The translations under genes and the position numbers were made by a program. This document shows positions 8,351 to 17,321 of a stretch of DNA of 64,000 bases, in pieces. The notes beneath the pieces are model-generated. The model searched no databases. It saw only the letters and a program-made list of their open reading frames with translations, and was not told where the DNA came from. Positions within the stretch are counted from its first letter, which is position 1, and every line of letters starts with the position of its first letter. This DNA is from AP-15 sp963701815. GTDB lineage: Bacteria; Pseudomonadota; Alphaproteobacteria; ATCC43930; CGMCC-115725. The stretch covers positions 1 through 64,000 of the forward strand of contig CAVPBN010000050.1 of the NCBI GenBank assembly GCA_963701815.1. Direction: 5' to 3'.

Positions 8351-9316
8351 TCAATCCGCGTCCGTCTCGGCCAACACCTGGGCGAATAGGGTACGGTCGA
8401 CATTGCCGCCGGTCTGGATCACCGCGACCCGCTTGCCGCGCACGCGGTCGCGCTCCTGCAGGGCGGCGGCAAAGGCGGCGGCGCCGGCGCCCTCGGCGAG
8501 ATTGTGCGTATCGGTGTAGAGGATGCGCATCGCCCGGCGGATCTCGGCCTCGGACACGCTGACGATGCGCGCCGCACCCCGGCCGATCGTCTCGAGCGCG
8601 GCCGCGTCGGGCACTCGGACGGCGAGGCCGTCGGCGATCGTGTCGGCCGAGTTGGTGCTGACCGGCCGGCCGGCGGCCAGCGACAGCGCGTAGGCCGGGG
8701 CGGCGTCGGCGACGACGCCGACGATCTCGCTGGTCAGGCCCAGCGCCTCGCGCGCCGCGATGACCCCGCAGATGCCGCTGCCGAGCCCGATCGGCACGTA
8801 AACGACATCGAGATCGGGCACCGCGCGGAACAGTTCCAACCCATAGCTCGCGACCCCGCGCACCAGGAGCGGGTCCCACGAGCGCACGAGGTGCAGATTG
8901 TCGCGCGCGGCCAGGCCGACGGCGTGCTCGTACGCCGCCTGGAAGTCATGCCCCTCCTCGACCAGGCGAGCGCCGAACGCCGCCATCGCCCGGTTCTTTT
9001 CGACGCTGTTGCCGTGCGGCACGACGATCGTCGCGGCGAGGCCGAGCCGGGTGGCGGCATAGGCGATGCTCTGCCCGTGATTGCCGCGGGTCGCCGTCAC
9101 CACGCCGCCGATCTGCGGCGCCGATCGCCGGATCTCGTCGAGATAGACCACCCCGCCGCGCAGCTTGAACGCGCCGATCGGGGTGTGGTTCTCGTGCTTG
9201 ACCCACAGCTCGGCGCCGACCCGCCGCGACAACAGCGGCCAACAATATTGCGGCGTCGGCGCGACCACGCTGCGGACGAGTGCTGCGGCGGCATCGAGGG
9301 TTTCAAGATCGGTCAT
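8351..9316 (-). CDS. Threonine/serine dehydratase, PLP fold-type II, no regulatory domain
   Basis: A 321-residue PLP enzyme of the tryptophan-synthase-beta superfamily. The PLP lysine is K51 in GAFKLRGG, followed by TATRGNHGQS, which binds the substrate carboxylate. The glycine-rich phosphate loop is GLGSGICG near residue 177. There is no C-terminal ACT domain, so this resembles the catabolic TdcB type or threo-hydroxyaspartate/serine dehydratase relatives rather than the biosynthetic IlvA. The reaction would be threonine to 2-oxobutanoate plus ammonia, in the cytosol. The gene is convergent with the upstream FAD oxidoreductase and forms no obvious operon. Family is sure; the preferred amino acid is inferred. 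Confidence 0.87.
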   Translation of the reverse strand: MTDLETLDAAAALVRSVVAPTPQYCWPLLSRRVGAELWVKHENHTPIGAFKLRGGVVYLDEIRRSAPQIGGVVTATRGNHGQSIAYAATRLGLAATIVVPHGNSVEKNRAMAAFGARLVEEGHDFQAAYEHAVGLAARDNLHLVRSWDPLLVRGVASYGLELFRAVPDLDVVYVPIGLGSGICGVIAAREALGLTSEIVGVVADAAPAYALSLAAGRPVSTNSADTIADGLAVRVPDAAALETIGRGAARIVSVSEAEIRRAMRILYTDTHNLAEGAGAAAFAAALQERDRVRGKRVAVIQTGGNVDRTLFAQVLAETDAD

Positions 9317-9442
9317 CGCCGACCGGTTTTGCGCCGCTTTCGGTAAAGGGACAAGAATAGCCGGATCTCGGCATCGATCGTTGTCAATGTCCCGGGTAGA
9401 GGCGGGCCCCGGCGGCAGGGGGCATGCCGAGGGAACGCGGCG

Positions 9443-10516
9443 TCAGCCGCCGGCTCGCCTCGGCGCGCACCGCGGCGTGGGGAGCGATGTTGCGGCGTGG
9501 CCCGCCATCGGGCGGGCCGCGGCGAAAACCGCCCGCGGCATTGCAGCGGCGGTATTGCCGTGCAGCACGGTTGTCGCCGGGGCGGCGTCGGCGCCGGTCC
9601 CCGTCTGGAGGACGCGAAGAATTGCCGGCGCCGCGGCGCCGGTCGGCTGCCGCCCGAATTCCTGGCGGGTTGCGGCGGTCGGATAGGGAACTCCGTCGCG
9701 ATGCGCCGGGTCGTGCCGCCATATCGGCAAGCCGATCGCCGGATGATGCACGTTGATACGGTTGAACCGGTCGGCATTGACCGCGATCGTGCCGTGTCGC
9801 CAATTCGGGTTGCACCAACCCCACAGCTTTCTGTTGACGATCACCACGACCGACCCGAACCCTAATCCAAAGCCCAGCGGCCCCGCCCAATAATCGGGAG
9901 GGTAGGCGGGATAGGGCCAGCCGCCGTAGACGTCGGCGGGATCGTAGACCGGCACGTAGACGATGTCCGGATTGGCGGGTGCGAGCGCAATATCCGGCCC
10001 CTGCGCCGTCACGTCCTGCCCCGGGATCGAGGCGAGCTTGCCGGCGGACTGCGCCAGCTGGCGCAACCGCTGGATCGAGGCGAAGCAATCCTGCGGCTGC
10101 GCCAGGAAGGCGTCGCCGAGCGTTTTCGTCCACTCGATCCGATCCGACAGCATCTTCAGGACGCCGGCGAACGGCACCAGCGATTTGACGCTCGGGTCCC
10201 AGGACTGCGCCTGCAACGCCTGGGCCAGCGCCTCGCCCGTGAGGGCGGCGTTGTTCGGGTCGGCCGCCCACCGCGCCGCCATGACGATTTCGAGCGGATA
10301 GGTCGACGCGGCCAGGATCTGCGCCAACAGCGCGTCCGGGTAGAGCGCGATCGGCGCCATCAGCTGATCGAGCTGTTCGACCTTGAAGTTCGTCGCCGCC
10401 GGCGGCGCCGGCTGCGCCTGAGGCGGCGGCACGGTCACCAGCTCGGCGCCGGCCTGCGCCCCAGCCACCGCCACCGCCAGCACCGCGCCGAGAACGATCG
10501 CAGCCGCCGATCTCAT
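9443..10516 (-). CDS. DUF3300 family secreted protein
   Basis: A 357-residue exported protein. The start at 10516 (MRSAAAIVLGAVLAV) gives a clear signal peptide with an Ala-rich h-region; a more upstream ATG at 10618 would place 34 non-signal residues in front. The mature protein starts with a Pro/Ala-rich linker and then the DUF3300 core: LDQLMAPIALYPDALLAQIL, STYPLEIVMAARW, and the block PANPDIVYVPVYDPADVYG. A Trp/Pro/Tyr-rich turn (GGWPYPAYPPDYWAGPLG) and a low-complexity Ala/Arg tail follow. The function of DUF3300 proteins is unknown; they are typically periplasmic or cell-envelope. No operon partner is visible. Confidence 0.85.
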   Translation of the reverse strand: MRSAAAIVLGAVLAVAVAGAQAGAELVTVPPPQAQPAPPAATNFKVEQLDQLMAPIALYPDALLAQILAASTYPLEIVMAARWAADPNNAALTGEALAQALQAQSWDPSVKSLVPFAGVLKMLSDRIEWTKTLGDAFLAQPQDCFASIQRLRQLAQSAGKLASIPGQDVTAQGPDIALAPANPDIVYVPVYDPADVYGGWPYPAYPPDYWAGPLGFGLGFGSVVVIVNRKLWGWCNPNWRHGTIAVNADRFNRINVHHPAIGLPIWRHDPAHRDGVPYPTAATRQEFGRQPTGAAAPAILRVLQTGTGADAAPATTVLHGNTAAAMPRAVFAAARPMAGHAATSLPTPRCAPRRAGG

Positions 10517-10681
10517 CGTTCGTACCTTTCGCTCGGCCGGTGCAACCGCACCGGCTAAGGAGCGATCCCCGGCCGATCCCGAAAAGATGTTCCGGTAAAC
10601 GACTCCATCAACGGCCATGCCCGAGCCGCATTCCGGCGACGGGGATCATATCTCCGTGATCGGCCGCCATTCCATGCCGGC

Positions 10682-11506
10682 TTACCAGCCGCCGTCGATG
10701 CCGATCGCCTGCCCGGTGACGAAGGCGGCCTGGTCGGAGGCGAGAAACGCGATCATCGCCGCCACCTCGTCGGGGGTGCCGAAGCGGCCGACCGGGATTG
10801 CCTTCGAACGCTCGGCAAAACCGATCTCCAGGTCGTCGCCGTATTCGCGCCGATTGGTGCTGACTGCGCGCGAGGTGCGGATCGGACCGGGGCAGACCGC
10901 ATTGACGGTGATCCCGTGCGGGGCCAGATCGAAGGCGAGCGATTTGGTAAAGCCGACGATCGCCGCCTTCGAGGCGGCATAGGTCGCTCGGTTGCGCCCC
11001 GGGCGGAACGCCGCCTTCGACGATACGCTGACGATGCGCCCCCAGCGCGCCTTGCGCATCGCCGGCACCGCGGCGCGGGACATCAGAAAGCAGCCGCGGG
11101 CATTGACCCCCATCGTGCGCTCCCATGCGTCGAGCGGCACATTCTCGATCTCGTTGCGATCGGCGCCCTGCGGCGCCCCGGCATTGTTGACCAGAACATC
11201 GAGCCGCCCGTAGCGCGCCAGCACCTCGGCGACCATCCGGGCGGCATCGGCCTCGACGCTGACATCGCCGAGCGTCGCCGAGGCGGTGCCGCCATTCGCC
11301 GCGATCTCCGCCGCGAGGCTCTCCACGCCGCCCCACGAGGCGTCGGCATCGCCTTGGACGTTGTGCTCGTTGGCCACACCCGCGGCGACGACGTCGGCAA
11401 CGACGACGGTCATGCCGGCCGCGGCGAGCGCGCGCGCCGTCGAGTGGCCGATGCCGACCGGCTTGCCGCAGCCGGTGATCAGCGCAACGCGTGCCTTATC
11501 CGCCAT
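10682..11506 (-). CDS. Short-chain dehydrogenase/reductase (SDR)
   Basis: A 274-residue classical SDR with a Rossmann fold. It shows the cofactor loop TGCGKPVGIG (11-20), NNAG (107-110), the catalytic Ser in SVSSKAAF (about 162), Tyr176 and Lys180 in YAASK, and the C-terminal GQAIGIDGGW. The start at 11506 (MADKARVALITG) is preferred over the ATG 33 bases upstream because it places the first strand at the normal distance. SDRs of this layout interconvert alcohols and ketones using NAD(P). An insertion of about 15 residues after VVVADV (VAAGVANEHNVQGDA) is somewhat unusual. The gene is divergent from the S10 peptidase. Substrate unknown. Confidence 0.9.
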   Translation of the reverse strand: MADKARVALITGCGKPVGIGHSTARALAAAGMTVVVADVVAAGVANEHNVQGDADASWGGVESLAAEIAANGGTASATLGDVSVEADAARMVAEVLARYGRLDVLVNNAGAPQGADRNEIENVPLDAWERTMGVNARGCFLMSRAAVPAMRKARWGRIVSVSSKAAFRPGRNRATYAASKAAIVGFTKSLAFDLAPHGITVNAVCPGPIRTSRAVSTNRREYGDDLEIGFAERSKAIPVGRFGTPDEVAAMIAFLASDQAAFVTGQAIGIDGGW

Positions 11507-11629
11507 AGGACTTCGCCTCCAGAAATCGAACCTCGGCAATTTTGCCGCCGGCTGGAGTATTCACCCCGCGCAGGCGTATGTAACCTGGAAACCGAATTTC
11601 TGCGATCCCGGGGCGCCGGCGGAGACCCG

Positions 11630-13153
11630 ATGTCGAGATGCTCTCGAAGACGAGCGACGGCTGGAATTGCAGCATCCGTTTGCGTCGCTCTGCTGCTGGT
11701 TTCCGATCCCGGCGCTCGCGCGGCCGAAAGCCACGCCGCCGCACTGCCGGCGCGGGTGGCGACGCGCCACACGATCGCAGCCGGCGATCACCGTCTCGAC
11801 TATGAAGCGATCGCCGAGACGCTGCCGCTGAGCAACGCCAAGGGGGAGCAGACGGCTTCGATCTGGACGATCGCCTATGTTGTCGACGGCGCGGCGTCGA
11901 AGGCGCGCCCGGTCAGCTTTGTCTTCAACGGCGGCCCCGGCGCTGCCTCGGTGTTTCTGCATCTCGGCGCGCTCGGGCCGCGGGTCCTGGAAACGCCCGC
12001 GAACGGGGCGGCGCCGGACCCGCCGGTTCGGCTGATCGATAACCCCTCGACCTGGCTGAGTTTCACCGATCTTGTGTTTGTCGACCCGGTCGGCACCGGC
12101 TTCAGCCGCGGTTTCGGCAAGGAGGACAATCCCGATCGGCAATTCTGGAATGTCTCCGCCGACCTCGCGTCGCTCGGCGGCGTGGTCCGCTTGTGGCTGA
12201 CCCGGCATCAGCGCTGGAACGCTCCGGTCTACCTCGTCGGCGAGAGTTACGGCGGGTTTCGCGCCGCCGCCCTGGCGCAGGCATTGCCGCGCGATGCCGA
12301 CGTGACGGTCAGCGGGCTGGTGCTGATCTCGCCGGCGCTCGATCTCTCGGCATTGCACCCTGGTGCGCGCGATCTGCTGGCGTCGGCGTTCTTTCTGCCG
12401 TCTTACGCCACCATCGCGGCCGTCTGGCGCCCGGCGCCGCCGGGCGACGACATCGCCGCAGTCGAGCGCTTTGCCCTCACCGGCTATTTGACCGGCCTTG
12501 CCGGCCTCAAGGGCCGGCCGCCGGCCGGCGATCCGTTCATCCGCCGGGTCGCCGACATGACCGGCCTCGGCGAGGACATCGTCCGCCGTTATCGCGGGCG
12601 CGTCCCGGCTCCCGTATTCGTCCGCGAGATCCGCCGGACCGAGGGGGAACTGGTCAGCCGCTACGACGGTACGATCGCCCGGCCGGCACCCGGCGACGAA
12701 GATCATGACGAGGCCGGCGACCCGCTGTTGCGGCCGGCCGCCGCCGCCTTTGGCGCCGCCTTCAACATCTACTCGGCCGAGGCGCTCGGCTATCGTACCG
12801 AAGAACGCTATCGGGTGCTCGACCCCGACGTTTCGCGCGAATGGGACTGGCGCGGCGCGTACCGGCAGGGTCGGTCCGGGTGGCCGATGACGGCGCTCGA
12901 AGCTGCTTTGCTCGAACATCCGAACACCCGGGTGCTGATCGTCAACGGCCGCGACGATCTGGTGACGCCCTATCTCGCCTCGCGCTGGCTCGTCGACCAG
13001 CTCGAACTGCCCGACCCGGTGCGCGCCCAGGTCCGGCTGCGCGTCTATGCCGGCGGCCACATGATGTATATGCATCCGGATTCGCGCGCCGCGCTCGCCC
13101 GCGATGCCGCGGCGCTCTACGCTCCAGTCGATGCCGTCCCACACGCGCAATGA
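11630..13153 (+). CDS. S10-family serine carboxypeptidase, exported
   Basis: A 507-residue alpha/beta-hydrolase peptidase. The N-terminus (basic, then AGIAASVCVALLLV) is a signal peptide, so the enzyme is periplasmic or secreted. Family marks are FVFNGGPGAASVFLHLGALG (98-117), the oxyanion and substrate carboxylate region, then the nucleophile Ser206 in GESYGG, Asp443 in NGRDDLVTP and His477 in GGHMMY. It should remove C-terminal residues from peptides at acid pH. The start is fixed by a GGAG ribosome site 5 bases before the ATG and by the signal peptide. The next gene starts 22 bases inside its 3' end in another frame. Confidence 0.9.
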   Translation: MSRCSRRRATAGIAASVCVALLLVSDPGARAAESHAAALPARVATRHTIAAGDHRLDYEAIAETLPLSNAKGEQTASIWTIAYVVDGAASKARPVSFVFNGGPGAASVFLHLGALGPRVLETPANGAAPDPPVRLIDNPSTWLSFTDLVFVDPVGTGFSRGFGKEDNPDRQFWNVSADLASLGGVVRLWLTRHQRWNAPVYLVGESYGGFRAAALAQALPRDADVTVSGLVLISPALDLSALHPGARDLLASAFFLPSYATIAAVWRPAPPGDDIAAVERFALTGYLTGLAGLKGRPPAGDPFIRRVADMTGLGEDIVRRYRGRVPAPVFVREIRRTEGELVSRYDGTIARPAPGDEDHDEAGDPLLRPAAAAFGAAFNIYSAEALGYRTEERYRVLDPDVSREWDWRGAYRQGRSGWPMTALEAALLEHPNTRVLIVNGRDDLVTPYLASRWLVDQLELPDPVRAQVRLRVYAGGHMMYMHPDSRAALARDAAALYAPVDAVPHAQ

Positions 13154-13907
13154 CGCGTCGGCCGCGTCGCCGCGGCGGCCGCACCAGCGAAAATTGCTGC
13201 GGATCTGCGGGCGCGCTGCCGTCGCGGCGTTGTTCGAGCGCGATCCGGACCGGGTCGAAAGGCTGTTTTTCGACCCGCGGCTCGGCGGCGAGTTCGGCGC
13301 CTGGTGCGAGACGCTCGCCGGCACCCGCCGACCCTATCGCCAGGCCGGCGCGGCCGAGCTTGCGCGTCTCGCCGGCACCGTGCTTCATGGCGGCGTCGTG
13401 GCGATCGCGCGGCCGCGCCCGCCGCTCGCCCTCGACCACAGGTCGGCCCCGGCCTGGGCACGGGACGGCAAGCCGCTGCTGGTGCTCGACGGCATCGGCA
13501 ATCCGCACAATCTCGGCGCCATCGTTCGCACCGCCGCGTTCTTCGGGATCGAGCGGATCGTGCTCGCCGAGCGTGCCGACCAGGCATTGCCGTCGGATGC
13601 GAGCTATCGGGTGGCCGAAGGGGGGTTCGAGTATCTGAACGTGTACCGGGCGGCGGTGCCGGCGGCGCTCTACGCGTTGCGGCCGGCCTACCGGATCATC
13701 GGCACCGCACCCGGACGCGGCGCCCTGCCGGACCTGCCGCGATCGACCTGCCCGCCGGCATTGCTCCTCGGCAACGAGGAGCACGGGCTCGACGCGGCAA
13801 CGCTCGCCGCCTGCGACGAGGTCATCGCGATTCCCGACAGCGGCCGGGTGCAGTCGCTCAACGTCGCGGCCGCGGCGGCGATTTTGATCTATCTGTCGAC
13901 CCGCTGA
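13131..13907 (+). CDS. SpoU/TrmH-family RNA 2'-O-methyltransferase
   Basis: A SPOUT (alpha/beta-knot) methyltransferase of about 258 residues. Motif 1 is GIGNPHNLGAIVRTA (121-135, with the conserved Asn and Arg), motif 2 is LLLGNEEHGL (about 211-220), and motif 3 is IPDSGRVQSLNVAAAAAI. These bind S-adenosylmethionine through the trefoil knot and act on ribose 2'-OH of rRNA or tRNA. The region before motif 1 resembles the L30e-like substrate-binding domain of RlmB/TrmH. The gene starts inside the end of the S10 peptidase gene; an upstream ATG at 13104 is also possible. The exact RNA target (23S G2251 or a tRNA) cannot be decided here. Confidence 0.87.
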   Translation: MPSHTRNDASAASPRRPHQRKLLRICGRAAVAALFERDPDRVERLFFDPRLGGEFGAWCETLAGTRRPYRQAGAAELARLAGTVLHGGVVAIARPRPPLALDHRSAPAWARDGKPLLVLDGIGNPHNLGAIVRTAAFFGIERIVLAERADQALPSDASYRVAEGGFEYLNVYRAAVPAALYALRPAYRIIGTAPGRGALPDLPRSTCPPALLLGNEEHGLDAATLAACDEVIAIPDSGRVQSLNVAAAAAILIYLSTR

Positions 13908-13931
13908 CGATCTGCCCGCACCGACGGGGCG

Positions 13932-14591
13932 TCAGGCGCCGGCGAGCAGCGTCTTCAGCTTGGCGACCGCGCTGCCGGGGCTGGTCAGGACCGGCCGGCC
14001 GAGCGCCGCGCCGACCGCCTCGGCTGCCCGCGACGTCGAAAAATGCGCCAGCAATACCGCATCGCAATCGCCGAAACGCGGCGCCGCCGCGGCGACCAGC
14101 CCGTTATGGGTGGCCGTATCGCCGGCCTTCAGCGCCGCCATCGCCCCCGGCACGCAATAGGTCGCGATCGTCGCCGGCGATCGACGCAGTTCGGCCATCT
14201 GCCGAAATTCGTCCTCCATCGATCGCACGCTCGGCGCGAAGGTCGCCAGCATGCCGATCCGCCGGCCGGCCGAAAGCGCCGCTTCGAACATCGCCTCGTT
14301 CGGCTTCAGCACCGGCATCGACGCCCGCTCCGCGGCGGCCTCGATCGCCTCCCCAAAGGCCGAGCAGGTAAACAGAATGCCGGCCGCGCCGGTGCTCGCC
14401 GCATAATCCGCCAAGGCCAGGATGCGGGCCGTCATCGCCGCGGTCAGAACTCCGTCGCGCTCGCGGTCGACGCTCAGCGAATTGTCGAGGATGTTGCCGC
14501 ATTCTGCCTGCGGCCATAATTCGCGGAACGCCGCCTCGACCGGTGCGATGGCGACGGCGACGGCGTGAATGAGCGCGATGCGGGTTGTCAT
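13932..14591 (-). CDS. Aspartate/glutamate racemase family protein
   Basis: A 219-residue protein of the Asp/Glu/hydantoin racemase superfamily. One catalytic-type cysteine is clear, Cys76 in LFTCSAFGEA. At the place where a second cysteine is usual the sequence reads GDCDAVLLAHFSTSRA, so Cys176 sits a few residues before the normal position and LAHFS replaces the second motif. This fits relatives that act as decarboxylases, isomerases or one-base racemases rather than a standard glutamate racemase. It starts 205 bases from the divergent amidohydrolase gene, which suggests a shared role in breaking down a cyclic or N-acylated amino compound. The substrate is not known. Confidence 0.82.
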   Translation of the reverse strand: MTTRIALIHAVAVAIAPVEAAFRELWPQAECGNILDNSLSVDRERDGVLTAAMTARILALADYAASTGAAGILFTCSAFGEAIEAAAERASMPVLKPNEAMFEAALSAGRRIGMLATFAPSVRSMEDEFRQMAELRRSPATIATYCVPGAMAALKAGDTATHNGLVAAAAPRFGDCDAVLLAHFSTSRAAEAVGAALGRPVLTSPGSAVAKLKTLLAGA

Positions 14592-14761
14592 CCGGCCTCC
14601 TTTGCGGCCCGCGGCAGGCCGGCGCGCCGCGACGATCAACCCCGCCGCCGGCGCCGCGTCAAGCCTGATCGACCATCTCGGAGGCTGTCCCCGCTTACAA
14701 GTCCCACGACCGACCGTCCGGCCCGCCGGGATAGATCCGATACTCTGAGCTGCGCGCGCGC

Positions 14762-14767
14762 TATACT
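14762..14767 (+). promoter_or_regulatory. Possible -10 element for the amidohydrolase gene
   Basis: TATACT differs by one base from the TATAAT consensus. It lies 28 bases before the ATG at 14796, which would give a short leader containing the GGAGGA ribosome site at about 14783. I see no good -35 at the right spacing, so this is a weak call. Confidence 0.3.
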
Positions 14768-14795
14768 CAGCCGGCACGCCGACGGAGGACGCGGC

Positions 14796-16025
14796 ATGGA
14801 TCTGATCGTCGCTGATGTCAGGCTCGCCGATCGGCCGGCAGAGCTGGTGGATATCGCCGTCGCCGACGGCAAGATCGCGGCGATCGGGCATGGCCTCGGC
14901 GACGCGGCGCGACGCTATGACGGGCAGGGGCGGCTCGCCTGCGCCGGTCTGATCGAGACCCACATCCATCTCGACAAGTCGCGGCTGATCGACCGCATCC
15001 GGCCGGAAACCGGCCGGCAGATCAATCCGATGCGGCAAGTGGCGGCGATCAAGCACGAGTTGACGGTCGAGGATGTGCGGCGGCGGGCGGCGCAGACCCT
15101 CGAAGACTGCATCGTCAACGGCGCCACCCGGATGCGGACCCAGGTCGAGGTCGATCCGGCGATCGGCATGCGCGGCTTCGACGGGGTGCAGTCGCTGATC
15201 GCCGATTATCGCTGGGCGATCGACATCGAGATCTGCGTCTTTGCCCAGGACGGGTTGACCGATTATCCCGGCACCGAGGAATTGCTGATCGCGGCGTTGC
15301 GGCGCGGCGCCACGGCGATCGGCGGCGCGCCGCGCTACGACATCGACCCGTCCGGGCAGATCCGGCGGATCTTCGAACTGGCCCGAGACTTCGATGTCGA
15401 TATCGATATTCACCTGGATGTCGGCAACAACCCGGCGGCGATGGACATCCCGCTCGTCTGCGAGTTGACCGAGCAATTCGGGCGCGGCGGCCGGGTCACG
15501 GTCGGCCATATGGCCAAATTGTCGACGATGCCGCGGGACCTGCTGGCGGCGACGGCCCGCCATATGGCCGATGCCGGGGTCGCCGTCACCGTATTGCCGT
15601 TGACCGATCTGTTCGTGATGGGTCGCGACCAGGACCACAATATTCGGCGCGGCGTTGCCGACGCCAATTTCCTGGTCGAACACGGGGTCAATTGCTCGCT
15701 GTCGACCAACAACGTGCTGAACCCGGTCACCCCCTACGGCGATTGCTCTCTGATCCGGATGGCGAACCTGCACGCCAACGTGCTGCAGATCGGCCGCGCC
15801 GAGCAGTTGCGCGAATGCTTTGCGATGCTTACCGAACGCTCGGCCCGGCTGCTCAATCTCGCCGATTACGGCCTCGCGATCGGCAATCCGGCCGATATCG
15901 TCGTCATCGACGCGCAAACCCCGGAGCAGGCGATCGCCGAAATCCGCCCGCCGCTTGCCGTTTTCAAACGCGGTCGGCAGACGGTCCTGCGGCGCCCACC
16001 CGAACTGTTCCGCCCGCCGCTGTGA
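14796..16025 (+). CDS. Cytosine-deaminase-like amidohydrolase family protein
   Basis: A 409-residue amidohydrolase-superfamily enzyme. The first metal motif is THIHLDKS (His56, His58); later ligands are His206 in DIDIHLDVG and His238 in TVGHMAK. In cytosine deaminase the last metal-binding Asp sits in a HDD motif; here that segment reads STNNVLNPVTPYGD (303-316), so the metal Asp is replaced by Asn. A GGAGGA ribosome site precedes the ATG. The gene is divergent from the Asp/Glu racemase-like gene and overlaps the downstream aspartic protease by GTGA. A role in hydrolysing a cyclic amide, amidine or N-substituted compound is inferred; activity needs testing given the altered metal site. Confidence 0.82.
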   Translation: MDLIVADVRLADRPAELVDIAVADGKIAAIGHGLGDAARRYDGQGRLACAGLIETHIHLDKSRLIDRIRPETGRQINPMRQVAAIKHELTVEDVRRRAAQTLEDCIVNGATRMRTQVEVDPAIGMRGFDGVQSLIADYRWAIDIEICVFAQDGLTDYPGTEELLIAALRRGATAIGGAPRYDIDPSGQIRRIFELARDFDVDIDIHLDVGNNPAAMDIPLVCELTEQFGRGGRVTVGHMAKLSTMPRDLLAATARHMADAGVAVTVLPLTDLFVMGRDQDHNIRRGVADANFLVEHGVNCSLSTNNVLNPVTPYGDCSLIRMANLHANVLQIGRAEQLRECFAMLTERSARLLNLADYGLAIGNPADIVVIDAQTPEQAIAEIRPPLAVFKRGRQTVLRRPPELFRPPL

Positions 16026-16741
16026 TCCGGCCCGCCCACACGAAGCTGCGCGTGGCGGGGTTGGTTGCGGCGTTTGCCTGCCTTGTTGTCCCGCTGCCGA
16101 GTTCGGCGCAAGCGCTGACCGGATGCATCGCCGGCCAACGGGTGATCGACACGGAAGGGAAGATCGGCACCATCGTCTCGACCGGCAGCGCCTTGTGCCA
16201 GGTGCGTTACGCCGACGGAAACACCTATGGCTGGATTTTCTGGAACCTGCGAGCCGCACCAGCCTCCGCCGGCGCGACGGGCGGCGCCAACTCGCACGGC
16301 CCCACGCCGCCGCCTTCGGCGCATGCCGCGGCGGGCGGCAGCGTCCCGGCTCCAACGATCCTGCGGCCCTCGACCACCCATAGTCTGGTCTATCGCGCCG
16401 ACCCGCGAGGTCATTTCCTGATAACGGCCGAGGTCAACGGCACGCCGATTCGGCTGCTCGTCGACACCGGGGCGAGCCTGGTCTTTCTGACCCAACAGGA
16501 TGCGCGCACCATCGGAATCAGCCAAAGCGAGCTGGTGTTCGATCGAACCGTAGAAACCGGAAACGGCCCGGCCCAGGCCGCGCCGTTGCTGCTGCGAGAG
16601 ATCCGCATCGCACAACTTTCGCTCGGCAACGTGCAGGCCGCGGTGATCGAACATCTGGGTCAGTCGGTACTCGGGATGAGCTTTCTCGACCGGCTGAAAG
16701 GCTTTTCGATGCGGGAAGGCGCATTGACGATCGATTGGTAG
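16022..16741 (+). CDS. Retropepsin-like aspartic protease, TIGR02281-type, exported
   Basis: A 239-residue protein that starts at GTG 16022, overlapping the amidohydrolase stop (GTGA), with a signal peptide over about residues 1-30 (VAGLVAAFACLVVPLPSSAQA). A small domain with GKIGTIVSTGSALCQVRYADG follows, then a Pro/Ala/Ser linker, and from about residue 120 a retropepsin-like fold with the active-site motif LLVDTGASLVFL (Asp148). The flap-like and C-terminal part (QSVLGMSFLDRL) matches the clan AA proteases common in alphaproteobacteria. Such proteins act as dimers in the periplasm or membrane. Coupling to a cytosolic amidohydrolase is odd and may be only positional. Confidence 0.82.
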   Translation: MIRPAHTKLRVAGLVAAFACLVVPLPSSAQALTGCIAGQRVIDTEGKIGTIVSTGSALCQVRYADGNTYGWIFWNLRAAPASAGATGGANSHGPTPPPSAHAAAGGSVPAPTILRPSTTHSLVYRADPRGHFLITAEVNGTPIRLLVDTGASLVFLTQQDARTIGISQSELVFDRTVETGNGPAQAAPLLLREIRIAQLSLGNVQAAVIEHLGQSVLGMSFLDRLKGFSMREGALTIDW

Positions 16742-16770
16742 TCGCAGCGCCGCGATCGGTTCCTCGCCGC

Positions 16771-17217
16771 TCAGCGCGTGAGGACGATGTCGACGCGCCG
16801 GTTGAAGACCGACGGATCGCCCGATCCGGTCTGGCCGATCGGCTCCTGTTCGATCGTCGCCGGCGAAACGCCGTCGCTCGCCAGCTCATCGGCTACGATC
16901 GAGGCGCGCGTCATCGCCAGATATTTGTTGGTCACAACCGTTCCGGTGGCGCTGGCCCGCGCCTGGACGATGATCTTTTTGACGCCCTCGCGCTGCGCCT
17001 GTTTGGCCACCCGGGCGATGATCGCCTTCGACCGCGGCGACAGGTAGGCGCTGAATTCGTTGAAATAGACGAGGTAGCGCGGCAGCGAAGCACCGGGCGG
17101 GCCGGCCGGAGCCGATGCTGGGGCCGGAGCCGTCTGGGCGTTCGCCTGCGGCGCCGCGGCGAGCGCCGGCGGCAGCAGCAGCAACAACAGGCAAAACCCG
17201 GGCAATCGCCAAGTCAT
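16771..17217 (-). CDS. OmpA-like C-terminal domain protein, exported
   Basis: A 148-residue protein with a signal peptide (LPGFCLLLLLLPPALAAAP), an Ala/Pro-rich linker to about residue 45, and a compact OmpA/MotB-type peptidoglycan-associating domain. The domain shows LVYFNEFSAYLSPRSKAII, then VVTNKYLAMTRASIVADEL, and ends with NRRVDIVLTR, the typical arginine-containing tail. The family binds diaminopimelate in peptidoglycan. The protein would be periplasmic; no lipobox is evident because the Cys at residue 9 lies inside the hydrophobic run. It is convergent with the aspartic protease gene and lies downstream of the AI-2E permease gene with a 104-base gap. Confidence 0.85.
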   Translation of the reverse strand: MTWRLPGFCLLLLLLPPALAAAPQANAQTAPAPASAPAGPPGASLPRYLVYFNEFSAYLSPRSKAIIARVAKQAQREGVKKIIVQARASATGTVVTNKYLAMTRASIVADELASDGVSPATIEQEPIGQTGSGDPSVFNRRVDIVLTR

Positions 17218-17321
17218 CGTGTTCCCCCCGATGCTCGCAAGACCAGCGCAGCTGGCCGGAATCAATGGCGGCGCCTGTATGCGATTTTGCCGGCCGCGCG
17301 CGCAAGCCCGCCGCGACGGGC

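Noticed and set aside
5420..8879. Two long minus-strand open frames (each about 710 codons) opposite threonine aldolase and the FAD oxidoreductase.
   Set aside because: Both lie antisense to clear enzymes and have low-complexity Arg/Pro/Ala composition with no recognisable domain.
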